Part shown: positions 1 to 12,000 of the stretch, one piece after another
Layout of the letters: every line of letters starts with the position of its first letter
Numbering within the stretch: the stretch's first letter is position 1
NCBI GenBank assembly: GCA_023079485.1
Contig: CM041108.1
Span: 2,976,001 to 3,040,000 of the forward strand
Direction: 5' to 3'
Length of the DNA: 64,000 nt
Origin: Archilochus colubris
Taxonomy: Eukaryota; Chordata; Aves; Apodiformes; Trochilidae
Position numbers and translations under genes: made by a program
The notes under the pieces: generated by a model
What the model was told of the DNA's origin: nothing
Seen by the model: only the letters and a program-made list of their open reading frames with translations
Databases searched by the model: none

Positions 1-371
1 GGTGGCCATGACAGGGATCTGGAGAGTGTCATCTCTCCTCCCCCCAATCAACACAGGAAGATGCCTCGAATCAGCAACTCTCCAAGGTATTCATCAGAGA
101 GAGAAGATGGAAACCAACAGCCAAGTCCTAACTTTGCATCCATGACAGACCCCAAACATGGTGCCAAACACCTCAGAGCACTGGCAGACATGAGAACTGA
201 ATCAGTTGGGAGGTTTCCCACTTGCCCTGAGCTCACTACGACCTCTGATCCACACACTGAGGCAGAAAGGACCAGCAGCAAACACAAACACACAGACAGA
301 CCCTTCCTATGCCTTTTGTCTCACTGTTAAGCTGTGTCCCCACCCCAGCTGGCTCCTTGGATCCTACTCAC
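1..371 (-). other. Intron after the Ig3 exons, partial
   Basis: This is intron sequence between the last Ig3 exon and the GPI-signal exon outside the window. On the minus strand a pyrimidine-rich run ends in an acceptor-like CAG at 259-257, but no convincing short exon with a matching donor follows it. I see no repeat family here. Confidence 0.8.
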
Positions 372-523
372 CGTAGAGGATCATGCTGGCATTGGTGTTT
401 CCTAGCTGGTTGGAAGCTACACAGGTGTAGTTGCCATAGTCCTGCTCGGAGACGTTGAAGAAAGTCAGTCTGGAGAAGAAGGCTTTGTTCTCCACTTTCA
501 GTCCTTTCTGTCCTTCAGCCAGC
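372..523 (-). CDS. NTM: Neurotrimin Ig3 second-half exon (152 nt)
   Basis: The exon encodes [18 protein letters not shown], then [20 protein letters not shown] and [12 protein letters not shown], completing the third Ig domain with the second Ig3 cysteine in [11 protein letters not shown]. Three sequons are visible (NVS, NYT, NAS), matching the heavy glycosylation known for this domain in IgLONs. The acceptor AG is at 525-524 and the donor GTGAGT starts at 371. Entry is phase 2 and exit phase 1, with a split Gly codon expected to join the GPI-signal exon, which lies off the left edge. In chicken an alternatively spliced secreted neurotrimin form has been reported with a change after Ig3, so alternative splicing could occur just left of this exon. 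Confidence 0.95.
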
Positions 524-1677
524 CTGGGAGGAAGGCAGAAGGGGAGAAGGTCATGGGGAGGGTATCTGTTATCCCCTGGAGGAGGAGGAGGAGAAGGATC
601 TGTTATCCCCTGGTCGGGATATCAAGGAAAGATCAGACACAAAGAGGGAGAAGGGAAGGTATTGGGAGAGAGATGGGAGATGGGCACTGCTCTGCTGGAC
701 CCACTCCTCAGCTGCCATCCCACAACATCCCTGGGATGTCTACAGGTATCCCAGATGCAGAGTCCCTGCTGAAGGGACAACCTGGGGCCTTGCCAAAAGC
801 CATGCACAAGGAGGGATGCTCACAAGTACCCAGGAAAGGCTCCTTCCCAGCTGGCAGGAGAGCTCAGCATCCCTCTCACTTTGGCCTCTAGGGCTCCATG
901 CTCCTCCTGGCTTTGCAGGATGCTTTCTCACACCTTCCCCTCCCTTGTTCCCCCATGATGGGGCTGGCAGCACACTCAGGCAGGGGATGCTGCTGCACAA
1001 ACACTGGCACCACAGTGAGTTCTGTGGTATGGAGCAGGGAGACCCTTCTCAGCTGCAGAAATGCTGAAGCATTAACCGAGTGCTTTGACTTCCCTGTGCT
1101 TGCATCCCCTTCCTGCTCTGCTCCTGCAGCTCTTTTACTTGCTAATTCCTCCTGAGAGGTGCTGGATCTCCATTATCACCCCTGCCAGGATCTAACTGCT
1201 CATCTGGGTGGGCTAAACCTGCTCTGTCACAGGTCCTTCTCATCTTGACCTACTTGTGGGCAAAGCCTCTCATCTGCTGGGCCAACATCCTCCACTTTGT
1301 ACACTCTGCCTGCTCTTTTCCTCCCAAACCACCCAAAACCAGGCTGGGCAGGCAGCCCCAGCCTCCTGGAGAGCATCTTTTTTGGCTACAACTTGCCTTC
1401 TTATTAGTGACTTGCAGGGCTGGTCCTGTGTTTGGATGCACCACGGCCTCTCTGGGCTTCCCAGGGAGAAGCTATGTAAAAATGAGGTGCAAAAGCTTTG
1501 CCTGCTGCTAATCAGAGGGGAGCTGCCTCAGCACCCAAACCCAGACTGCACCAAGGGTTATTTGGGGATTCCACTCATTGCCACGTTAGGAAAAGCCAAA
1601 GCTGTCAGCACTGGAGGTGGCTTGTTCAGGGTTGGTCTGTGCTCCCCCTTTTTTGTTCCCCAGCAAGGATTCCTTAC
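524..1677 (-). other. Intron between the two Ig3 exons (1154 nt)
   Basis: This short phase-2 intron has a GTAAGG donor at its right end and an AG acceptor at its left end. It contains a small local duplication: a 16-bp motif beginning atctgttatcc occurs at about 563 and again at about 598, separated by a GGA-rich run. No transposable element or gene is recognised. Confidence 0.85.
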
Positions 1678-1798
1678 CTCTTGTCATCTTTGTACCACTG
1701 GAAGTCAGCAGAGGGGACAGCAGAGGCTTCACACAGCAGGATGCCCTTCTGCCCCACAGGCACCCCGGTGCTTTTGGCATCCGAGATGTAGGGCGGGT
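1678..1798 (-). CDS. NTM: Neurotrimin Ig3 first-half exon (121 nt)
   Basis: The exon encodes [18 protein letters not shown], then [20 protein letters not shown] and KR, which is the first half of the third Ig domain with its first cysteine (LLCEAS) and domain tryptophan (FQWYKDD). The leading AC completes a Tyr codon from the previous exon. The trailing AG opens an Arg codon completed by the next exon, so entry is phase 1 and exit is phase 2. The acceptor AG is at 1800-1799 and the donor GTAAGG begins at 1677. The PVGQKG and SAVPSA motifs are typical of NTM and OPCML. A 218-codon open frame covers this exon on the other strand, but nothing supports it as coding. Confidence 0.95.
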
Positions 1799-2532
1799 CT
1801 GTGGGGAAGACGGGACTCTGAGATCAGCAGCCTCGGGGTGTTCTCCCCCCTCTTTTGCTCCTCACAGGCTCCCTTTGCTTCCCCAAAATAGTTTCTGGGT
1901 CCATGCCCAGCTCCTGCTGCTCTGGTGCTGCTGTCCAGGAATATTTGGGCTCATGGGGGACACCACATCCCAGAGAGGGTTCCTATGTAGTGCCCCAGCT
2001 CTGGGAGGACACGTGTGCCCCTGTGCTGAGCCCAGGCAGCTGAAGGGGTGGCTAGAAAGGGGTTCAGGAGGGTCTTCACCTCTGTCTGAGCAGAAAAAAT
2101 GCTGCTTTCTTCCTTGCACTGTTTCTTTCCCCCTCTCTTATCTTCTAAAGGAAAAAACATTTCAAAAATCCTGTTCACTGCTCACTCCCTTCCTGGAGGT
2201 TATCAGCACAGCATCTCCCCATGGGCAGCAAACCCAGGCTGAAGGAGACAGATGCCAAGGAGGTGGTAGTTAAAAAAGAAAAGGCACTTTAAAAGAAGGG
2301 AAACAAAAGGCAGACATCCTCCTCTAGCTAAGAAAAACTGAAGTCCAAGTCCTGGCACTCAGGGGGTGGCACAGGAACTGGCTCTGCCCCCTGTCCCCAT
2401 CATCCCTCAGGCTACTCTTAGTGCCATAGTCTAGCAACCGCAACAGTGGTTCAAGGGTTGGACTTGATGATCCCTGAGGTCCCTTCCAATCCAGCCAATT
2501 ATATGATTCTATGATTCTATGATTCTACTCAC
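1799..2532 (-). other. Intron between Ig2 and Ig3 exons (734 nt)
   Basis: This is the shortest complete intron seen. Its donor GTGAGT is at 2532-2527 and its acceptor AG at 1800-1799. A CR1 3' end fills 2449-2526 and abuts the donor. The rest is unique GC-moderate sequence with nothing recognised. Confidence 0.88.
2449..2526 (+). mobile_element. CR1 LINE 3' end abutting an NTM splice donor
   Basis: This short CR1 3' terminal fragment contains the typical ggttggacttgatgatc and aggtcccttcca segments and ends in three octamer units (atgattct) at 2503-2526. It is antisense to NTM. The last octamer ends at base 7 of the downstream intron, immediately after GTGAGT of the 2533-2667 exon. Confidence 0.88.
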
Positions 2533-2667
2533 AGTTGACAGTGACTTTGACTCGTTGCACGACGGGCGCTGCCACATCATTGGATGCGCTGCACTCATAT
2601 TCTCCCGACTGCTCCCGTGTGATGCCCGTGATCTCCAGGTACTCATCCTCACTGATGAAGCCCACAG
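2533..2667 (-). CDS. NTM: Neurotrimin Ig2 second-half exon (135 nt)
   Basis: The exon encodes [18 protein letters not shown], then [17 protein letters not shown] and [10 protein letters not shown], completing the second Ig domain with its second cysteine (YECSAS) and the VKVTVN strand that leads into the Ig2-Ig3 linker. The acceptor AG is at 2669-2668 and the donor GTGAGT occupies 2532-2527. Both ends are phase 1. Oddly, the octamer tail of a CR1 retroposon begins at base 7 of the downstream intron, directly after the six donor bases. The exon itself appears intact, and its split Tyr codon is completed by the next exon. Confidence 0.95.
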
Positions 2668-4139
2668 CTGCAGAAGCAGAGGGAGAGGGCCTTGAGCAAT
2701 GTCACAAACCTGCTGTGACAGTGTCACACTGCCCTAGGATGCCCATCCTTGCCGTGCACTCTGGCACAAAGGTGCTGGGACCTCTGTGGTGGTCACTTTG
2801 CTGAGAATGTCACTTGCTGGACATGACATCCCCAAAATGCAAGAAGGTGGGCAAAGTGGTCCTTGCTAAACCTGCACCCTGCTAGAATGACCTGAAATCT
2901 CCTCCTCTTGGCATCGGGGCAGCCCGGGAGGCTCTGGGTTGAAGGAGATTGTGGTGTGACAGCAAAGGCAGTTTAGAAAAAAACAGGTTAATTAGGACAC
3001 GTCCACTACATCCTGGAGAAATTCTGCTCAAACCCTCAAACTAAGAGCACGAGTGGGCTTACGACAGCCCTCAGACAGGGACAACATCTCCCTTCCTTTG
3101 GTTTACATCTCCCTGTTGGATCTCCTGCAGCTGAGATGCTGTAATTACTGCACGAAGCATCTCCAAGCCCAGTGTCACACTTAATATTCCTATAAATTTT
3201 AAACGGTAGTCCTTGGTACATATGTGTGGCAATCGGTGTCATATTTTAATTACACTTGCCCTACACCATCTGAAATTAATAATAGCTTGAATTACCAGTG
3301 TAATTTATAAATTAACATTGCTGCAGCATTAGGAAATAAATTAGCCCTGGACAGCTGTTTCTGGGTGTGAGTGCCAATGGCAGAGGCTGAGCACGGGTCC
3401 TTGGTCCCTGGGGGACACGGGGAGCTCGGCTGGTGGATCCCACACTCACCCCCACTTCATGGCCTGGCTACTGTGACCCGATGGGCCACGGCTCACCACG
3501 CTTGACTGCTCAACTGCACACATCATGCTCCAAACAAATGCACACAGAGAGCTCTTGGGGGACCTTCCTGTCGGGGCACACACCATCCACATCCCACTTC
3601 CCAGCATCTCATCCCGCAGCACATAAATTGCCCATTGAAGGGGCTGCTTTGAAAGCAAATGTCCATGAGGGTGTGCATGTGGGGCCTTGAGCCAGCACCC
3701 ATGCCATTTCTGGATCCTGTTGCTGCAATCCCCAGTGATGGTCTTATCAGCAAAATATGGTCAGCCTTAAAAAAACCCCCTTGGGCTCTGCCCTGCACCA
3801 GACACCCCAGGACTTGGGGCGTCACACACTTGATGGCCAAACTGAGGACCCAGCGTGCACCCCTCCGTGCATCCCACTATCCCAGGATGATCCAACTGGG
3901 CTGTCAGCCCCGCAAAGGGCTGAAATGACATTTCCTATGCAACTCGCTGGGATGAATTGCTGAAGTCCACCCTCATCCCTGTGCTAAGATTCCCACCAGA
4001 GCAGCTCACGGTCAAAACTCTCTGAGCGCATCCATACGTAGAACAACTTAAGGGTGAGCTCTGAAAGTGCTACCCCCCAAATCAATACCCTTTGGAGTCC
4101 CACAGACTGCTGCGTTACATCTAGCAGGGCTGCAGCTGC

Positions 4140-4214
4140 AAAGAAAAAAAAAAAAAAAAAGAAAAAGAAAAAAAAAAAAAAGGAGGTGGAGGGGTGGAGG
4201 GGTGGAGGGGGGAG
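4140..4214 (+). repeat. A-rich tract followed by GGTGGAGG repeats
   Basis: About 42 bases of almost pure A (interrupted by single G residues) run directly into three to four copies of a ggtggagg-like unit. This is simple sequence. The A-run could be the remnant tail of a retroposon, but no body is recognisable upstream. Confidence 0.8.
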
Positions 4215-6156
4215 CACATCCCTTTTACGGCTGACCTAGAATCGGCTTCTCTGTAGCATAGCGCTGCCTGCTGATAAAATAACGACACAGCCGGTGGCTT
4301 CAGATGCTTCGTGAGCAAATCTGACTCCAGTTGGTGCAAAGGCTCGGATAACACTCTTGCTTCCTAACTAACCAAAAGCCTTTCCCTGGCTGGCTCACAG
4401 GTAGCAAGAATCAGCTCTCGCCGTCACCGAGCCGTAGCGTGCGTCCCCGGTTTGATGTGGGAGCAAAGCAGCTCGAGTGCATTTCATTACCCACCAAAAG
4501 ACTTCATTAAAGGAACTGTGAGGGTCAGCTCTTCACCTGCAAAAAGCTCAGGAAATTGAGAGATGAAGGGTTCCCCTGTGCCAGCGTAAGGCTGAACTCA
4601 GACATACGTGCGTGGTAGCGGGCTGAGTGAGAGGCAGAGAGCAAAGATTTCAGGGTTTTGGGGTCTGGCAGGGATTTGTGTTGGCACCCCCAGGATTTTG
4701 GCTCCAGCCCATCAACCCTGACACATAGAGCCCCAAAACAGGAGGCTCTGAGTGGAGCTGATGCCTGCTTTTGCCCTGAGCTTGATCTAGGATTACTCAT
4801 GCTTATGATAGAGATGACGACAGCATTAGGAAGATGGTCCCTGCCAGAAGCCCTGGCCAGATCCTGCCTCCTTAGTGCCAGTTTTACAGGAAAACTGGAT
4901 TTATGAAACCACTTCTCTGCCGGATCGTGCCGATGCCCGTGTTAGCCAGAGGGACCAAGAATAATTGCTGAAGTGCTCACTCCCTGGCCTCTGTGGTTTT
5001 GCCTATTTATAATGGGAAGTCTTGTTGATGGTTGAACAAATCTCATTCATTAGCGACTGCCAGGAAGGGAAAAATAAATGGAGGGGATGGAGGGAGTAGG
5101 GCTGGGGTTAAGCAAACACAAGCTGTGGAAGTGCAGACCTTGGTTATGGAAAACAACAGGGTGCTGGTGGCCTCGTGGCTGCTGGGGACCTCTCAGGGTG
5201 TGGGAGGGACATTTATCTGCTCACTGGACTGTACTGGGACACAGATGCAGCTTTGGGTGAAGTGCAGCTCCCCAGGACTTGGAGTGAGGCAAGTCCCAGC
5301 TCAGGTTTTGGATGAGGATTTTTGTCTCACTGTGAGATTGCTCTCACTGCTCACCCGAGGCTTGAGCAAAGTGAAGGGCACCCAACTGCCTTGGTCTTTG
5401 CCTCCCAAAGCAACAAGAGCTCAGGGATGCTCAGGGCAGGGCTGGCCCAGGGCTCTAGGAGCTCCTCCTAGGATGGCACCAGCCCTGCTCTGCCTGAATT
5501 GATAGTGGGAACTTTTTACAACTCTGCTTGAGCACAATCAGGAGCTGAAATATTGCTGGAATTAATGGGAGAGCTCTCTCATCTCCTCAGGAGCTAGAAA
5601 ACCAGCACAGCCAGCACCCATCATTACTATTATTAATACTAATAATATAATACGGGCCAGAAATGGAAGCACCACGGACTAGGCAAAAACATAATCCTCG
5701 CTCATCAGCCAAGGATGATGAACTAACACAGTGTGAGCTGGAGAGATGGAAAACCAGAGCCTGGATCCACCTGCTCAGCGAGCAGGAGCCTGTGCACAGA
5801 CCACCATGTACTATTTATTTAGGACTTGCTCTGCCAGACCTGCAGCTCTGCAGCTCCATAAAACACTCTGGAGAAGGAGAAGCACAAGCACAAAGGGCGG
5901 ATGCCTCAGGAATCCATATTCCCCTCTCTTTGCCTTTCTCCATCCCTTGCTTCCTCTCATTTTCCCAACCTGACTCTTCTCCCTTCTGCCTCCTCCCACC
6001 CGTTTGCTTCCATTGAGCCTCTGACAAGATAATAACTCACCAGAAAGACAACACATGTTCCCCAAATTAATTACATGCCACTGTCCCCTGGCTCCCTCTT
6101 GCAGGTATCTAAGACACAACCCTCAAGGCTTTCCCTGGCTGAACACTACCCAGGAT

Positions 6157-6460
6157 TGTAGCGGGAGGAGCCCTTCTTGCTCCTAGGGCTGATCCTGAGG
6201 CCTCGGGGTTTAGCCCATTCCTGGACGATATCCTAGGGCTGTTCCTGGGGCTCCGGGATCTACCCCTTCTTGCCTGCTCCTGGAGCTCCTCGAGCTGTGG
6301 ACTTCTCCATCCTCACTGAAGAGTGAGAGCTCTCTCCGTGGGTGTCAGCTGCTCTCTTCTTGGCCCCCTGCTCCTGCACATGCTCAGGAGGGAGGCCAGA
6401 CACAGGTGAACCCACACCCACTCATCAATAACTCAGGGCACCTGGTCCTGTCTCACTACA
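6157..6460. mobile_element. Solo LTR, copy 1 (304 bp, TSD caggat)
   Basis: This 304-bp element begins TGTAGCGGG and ends CTCACTACA, so its ends form a TG...CA inverted repeat as in retroviral LTRs. It is flanked by perfect 6-bp direct repeats, caggat, at 6151-6156 and 6461-6466. No internal retroviral sequence is present, so it is a solo LTR left by recombination. The 6-bp duplication fits ERVK-like or alpharetrovirus-like integration rather than ERV1 (4 bp) or ERVL (5 bp). Transcriptional orientation is not clear from the sequence. Confidence 0.88.
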
Positions 6461-7721
6461 CAGGATGCTGCTAAAAAAGCTTCGTGGTGCCCTGCCAGCA
6501 CCCTGTGGTGCACCGAGCTACCACCACTGATTTTTTTTCACCATGCTGAGGACCATGAACCTCATGAAACTCTCCAGGTTTGACCTCCAGACACCCAAAG
6601 TCCTGGAGCTGGTTCAGAGGTGACAGCGGGCACTGATCCAACCAGGTGGGCCTGGCCAGAGCAGGAGAATATTTTATGGAGATAATTTTATTAAAATGTT
6701 TACAACAATGCAGATATCGACATCTTGCTTCAATCAATAGCACAATTTATTGTCCTTCAAGGTGAACATTAAGCCAAGCTGCCCATTAGTCAATATTTAC
6801 CTCCAAGGTCTATAAATCTTTATACGGGCTTCAGCGGATGTTGACAGCAACTGATTCCAGATAAGTAAAAGTAAGAGCATGAAACATTGCTCCTTTTGGA
6901 GGTGAAATAGTAACTAGTTAATTACAGTCCCTACAGCAATTCAGAGCTATCAATTTATGGCTACTTCTGGCAATAAAAATTAACATCCTGCAGACTCCCA
7001 GCTCCAAGTGACGTGCCAAAAGTGAGAGCCATAGATTTCAAACCTCACCCTGATGTGGTACTGATGGCCACCCTAAAAACCTTTAGAGTAAATAAATGAG
7101 ATGCACAGAGGGAGTAAGAGGGACTTGATGGTGCCTGAGACCTGCTGCACCTCTCCTGCACCATGGCACTGGGTGGTGAAGCACAGGATGAATGATTTAA
7201 GAGCATCACCTGGATGTTTGGCTCCTGGTGGGCAGGAGAAAGAATTATCCCAAACCTGGCTCACAAAACAGGCAGAACAACCCTGGTGAGAAGGGTATGG
7301 AAGAGCTGAAGCTGCCTCCAGCACGCCCCCTGCTCAAATCCTGTGGAACCTCTTGCTTCGCTTCTTATTAATCAGTATTATCCCCTGCTGACTGCTCAAT
7401 TAACACAAAGTTCAGAAATTCCCTTTCCCTTTTGATCAGGTGAATGACACCAGCCAGGGCAGCTTGCCCTCCATGCACCCCCCTCTTCCCAGCTCCCCGG
7501 TGCCAGCTTGATGCTGCCACGCTCTGGCAGACAAAAATCGGGGGAAATTAACCTGCTGGAACTCATCCAGAGCAATCATTTAAAAAATGATCTTTTTAAG
7601 ATTACCCTATCGACCCAGGCCAGCACAACAAACTCCTCTCATCCTCCTGTGAATGCTACATCCCTGTACCACAGGCTCCAGCACACCTCCCTCTGTGACC
7701 CACCCCAAAAGAAGTGATGCC

Positions 7722-8025
7722 CTTCAGAAGAAAGGCTAGGAACCTCCTCTTCTTACAAGTAACAAGTGACAGAGCAAGAGGAAATGGCCTCAAGTTGGGC
7801 CAGAGGAGGTTTAGATTGGATATTAAGAATAATTTCTTCCCAAAAAAGGTTGTCAGGCCCAGGCTGCCCAGGGCAGGGGTGGATTCCCCATCCCTAAAGG
7901 GGTTTCAAAGCCATGGAGATGTGGTGCTGAGGGACATGGGGTAGTGGTGGGCTTGGCAGTGCTGGGGGAATGGTTGGACTGCATGATCTTAAAGGTGTTT
8001 TCCATTCAGAATGATTCTATGATTC
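7722..8025 (+). mobile_element. CR1 LINE 3' fragment, about 300 bp
   Basis: A CR1 3' region in the forward direction contains segments such as agaggaaatggcctcaagtt and gtttagattggatattaag, and terminates in the atgattctatgattc tail at 8011-8025. It is 5'-truncated as most avian CR1 copies are, and it is antisense to NTM. Confidence 0.9.
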
Positions 8026-8321
8026 ATTTTTCACAAGCCTTCAGGACTGCAACCCCAGAAACACACACACACTGTATCAAAGACTGCATCATGCTTACAT
8101 GGGGCCAAGTCTCTCTTTCTTTGAAGTTTCTTGGCAACAAAGGAAGAAAAGTCTCCTCTTACCTCATTTCCCACGTTAATTACCATGTTTCCATGGCCTG
8201 ACATTGTGTGATGCCCCAGGGGATGCTGCTTTCCCTGCCAGGCTTTTGTGCTGAGGGCTGCTGCAGCCTGGCATCCCTCCTCATCCCCACACCCCAGGGG
8301 TGATGACTGTCACCAGCTGTG

Positions 8322-9010
8322 CCACCAAAGAGAGGGGGAACATCCTCTTCTTCTTCTTCTTCATGCCCTTCATTTAAATAGATTCAGCAGAACTTTCACT
8401 ACCAGTTTTCCTCGGTTCCCTGGTGCACACTGGAAGAACCTGGGGCTTTGTTCCTACAACTAATCCTGGAACAACTGAAATTTTTATCTAATAAATGGTC
8501 ACTTGCCACACTGCCCACTAGTCACTGGGACCCTCCAGATGCCACCAAAAAGAGGGGGAACATCCTCTTCTTCTTGTTGTTCATTTAAATAGATTCAGCA
8601 GAACTTTTACTACCAGTTTTCCTCTGTTCCCTGGTGCACACTGGAGGAACCTGGGGCTTTGTTCCTACAACTAGTCTTGGAACAACTGAAATTTTTATCT
8701 AATAAATGGTCACTTGCCACAGTGCCCACTAGTCACTGGAACACACAGCTGGGAGAGACCCTCCAGATGCCACCAAAGAGAGGGGGAACATCCTCTTCTT
8801 TTTCTTCTTCATGCCCTTCATATAAATAGATTCAGCAGAACTTCTACTACCAGCTTTCCTCTATTCCCTGGTGCACACTGGAAGAACCTGGGGCTTTGTT
8901 CCTACAACTAATCCTAGAACAACTGAAAATTTCAGCTAGTAAATTTTTGCCACACATCCCACTAGTCACTGGGAGACACAGCTGGCAGAGACCCTACAGA
9001 TGCCACCACA
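8322..9010. repeat. Three-unit tandem array of about 220-233 bp
   Basis: Units start at 8322, 8542 and 8770 with the motif ccaccaaa(g/a)agagggggaac, giving periods of 220 and 228 bp. A fourth unit begins at 9003 (ccaccacatg) and quickly diverges. Each unit contains a TTC-rich stretch, aaatagattcagcagaac, tggtgcacactgga and cactagtcactgg. Similarity between units is high by eye, with indels mainly in the TTC run. No coding sequence is evident. Confidence 0.92.
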
Positions 9011-12000
9011 TGGCCTGCTTGCCCAGCCTGTATTCCCAGCCTATAATCACCATCCACACCACAGACAGCCAAGGCCAACCACAGAGAGCAAACCTACGAC
9101 CCAATTCCACCAGCGTGGCCCCCTCACCACCGTGCCCTATGTCCAGGGCCAGCCCTTGAATGCAAACCCCCAGTGGGGTCCCCTGCCCAGTCTGCTCCCC
9201 TCGCTGGCAGAGTCAGTCAAGCCTCCCATTATAGCACCATTGTGGAGAGTTTTTTTAGCTTAAAAGTCCTTGAAAGTTTCCCACTGTGACTCATCAAACC
9301 AGATCTTTTTTTTTCCACTTTTTCTCTCTTCTCCCCTAACAATATTTATACTCATTTCTTTTATTGAAATCTATCTGCCGCCTGTTCTATTAAAGCTGCC
9401 TGAGTGGCAGCTCCTATTCTCTGGGAGCCCGCAGCCCATCTATTCTCCAGACAATGAGGTACAAGCAGTCTGTCTTCTATTGTGCTTCCTGGCCTCCAGC
9501 TCTCAAATCTCCCCATCTCCAAAAGGAATATCATCAAGACCTCCTCGCAAAAGGATCGGGATCCCGGGCTGCACGGGGGCTTCCCGGTGCCTTCCGGCCA
9601 CGCTGCCCCCTCCTCTCCGGCTGAGCATCCCTGGGGAGATGCTGCCAGCATCCCTGGGATCCTCAGGGATGCTTCTCCCCATCCCATGTGTTCTGCAATT
9701 TGTATTTCAAGGCAGTTCCTGGGCATCAGACGGCTGCTGCCGGGATGTTTGTGTGCCTCAGACAACTTATTTGTTCCCGGGAATAAAAGAGGAGTGTTAA
9801 ACCTTTTGTTTGCAAGAAATAGTTCCTTGGGAAATAAAAGGATTATGGAAATTAATATTTAAAGAAAAGAAACAAAACAACTCCGGGACCAACCACCCTT
9901 GAAGGTGGCTCTAACTCAAGAGCAAACGAGGCGAATCAAGAATGAAACCTTTTAATCTGGTGCATGGTGCTTCCTCCAGCTCCTCCTCACCAAACCAGCA
10001 CTGACTGTCCTCAGCCTCTCCCAGACCCTGCCTCCTCCCAGGGTGCTGGTAAGGGTGCTGAGCAGCAGGAAAAGGTCTGGACAGCACGTGTCACCCCCCC
10101 AGAGCAAGTAAGCAAAGGCTGTGGTTCAAGTGGGGTCACATCTGTAGATAAATGGGTGTAGGGCTCATTAGGGGGCCATAGACCATCACTGCCCTCAGGG
10201 TCCACCCGCTTGGAGGACAAGGTGGTGGCCCTTGTGGTGGCACCACGAGGGATGGATGCTCCCACAGGAAAGGTTTGGCAGAGGCTGCAGCCCACACGGA
10301 TACTCTTCCCATGCAGCTTTTCTACCTTCATGCAGGAACATGTGCAAAAGGCACAGGAAACCCAAATATTGAGATTCCCACAGAGCCAAACCCTTTCCAG
10401 AGAGTTCTTGATGAACCAGCATCTCTGGGCAGCTCCACCTTGACTGCTCAAGCACCCAAGCTGCTCCTCCTCCCCTGCTCCCTCCCACAGCCACCCAACA
10501 AGGAGTCCTCCCTCTTTTCTTTCCCCACTCCTCCTTCCTCCCTGCATTTTTTTTTAATTTTATTTTCCCTGTTGCCACTTGCAAGGTGAGAGAGGACGGC
10601 GTCGCCGGAATGAAAGATTCTCCTGCGTGCCCTCTCCCAGCAGTGGCCCTAATTCATTTTTCATGGCCCCTTGCAGTGACAAAAGGCACTGCTTCCCTCT
10701 TGTAAGTGTGAGCTGTGCAATAAGTCAAAGCTGATGTACATTTCCCCCCTGGGTGCCGGAGCTGTGCTTTTGATTTAATTTGGCCTCTTGTTTGGCTCGC
10801 CGCCTCTGCCCCTGAGTTTTTTTGGAGAGGCAGCAAGGTAGGGCCCTGTACAGGCAGAGGGGCTGCCTGGCAGATGGGGGTACAGTGGGTAGTGTGTAAA
10901 TTATTTGCTGCAACGACACCGAGACGTTGGGAAGTGACAGATGCTGCTGGAGAAAACCACTCAGACAAACACAAACATCCTGTTTGCGGGAGTAAATCCT
11001 GGCGCAACGTGGCTCTCCTGGAGCACGTCCCACTTCTAGCAGCTTTCTTCCTGTCTCTGGGAGAAACCACAGTGGCAAAAGGTTTGGTGAGGAGAGAGAA
11101 CGTTGAGAAATGAGGTGCTCCTGCCTGCTGTTTAGAGAACTTTCACAAAGCATCCCCCAGAAAAACGCCCAGCTGGGAGGTGGGAGCCTGATCCATCGCA
11201 TCCCCTCCCAGCCGCACACCGGCTGGAGAGAGCATCCCCAGCCCAGCTCCAGGAGCCCCGTTTTCCTCTGGATTTGCCTGAAAATTGGCTGCTGGGCTGT
11301 AGGGTCCCTCTGGCTGTGGATTTCAACCCCAAGGCTTTCTCTGCAGGACAAGCTTAAGAAGCAATTGCGAGCCAAGGCGTTAAACAGCTGTAACCTCAGC
11401 TAAGCTGCAGTTCAGCCGCATTAAGAAAATATCCCTAGAATGGGAAGCAAGTGGCATAATGGCATTAGAGGCAAAAAATAAGCATCAAGTGCTGGCTAAA
11501 TCCATCCCCAGGGCTGGCAAGAAGTCATAGGGATTTGGGAAACTTTCCCTTCTCCTTGCACATCCCTGCATGGGGCTCGCAGAGAGCCCAGACACCGTTG
11601 CTGCCATGGATTTCTGCAAAGGCAGGAAATTTCTCTTCCCTTGGGACTCCCTGACCCCTCTTCACCCCCCCGGAGCCGTTGGAATCGTGGCAGGGTGAAG
11701 CTCACCACTGCCTCTCCATCATCTTTAGTCCATCTTTATTTTTTCCGACACGCTATTTTCCAGCCCAGTGGCCTTGCTCTGTCCCTCGTGTTTTATGGCA
11801 CTGATGTCTCCATTTCTGCAGGATCATTCGTGATATTGCAGCTTATTGTGAGCAGCCAGGGAAATGCAGAGCTTGGGTTGGGGGGGGGATAAGGAGGGGG
11901 TGTGCTTGGTGAGGAAGCTGTGAGGCCAGAAAGGGGATACAGGGAGAGAGGAGCTGTGCCATGAATTGCAGGGATGGGTGATACTGGTCCAAGGACTGGG

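Noticed and set aside
1617..2273. 218-codon plus-strand open frame across an NTM exon
   Set aside because: The opposite strand carries a clear Ig3 exon with splice sites. This frame is its antisense shadow plus intron.
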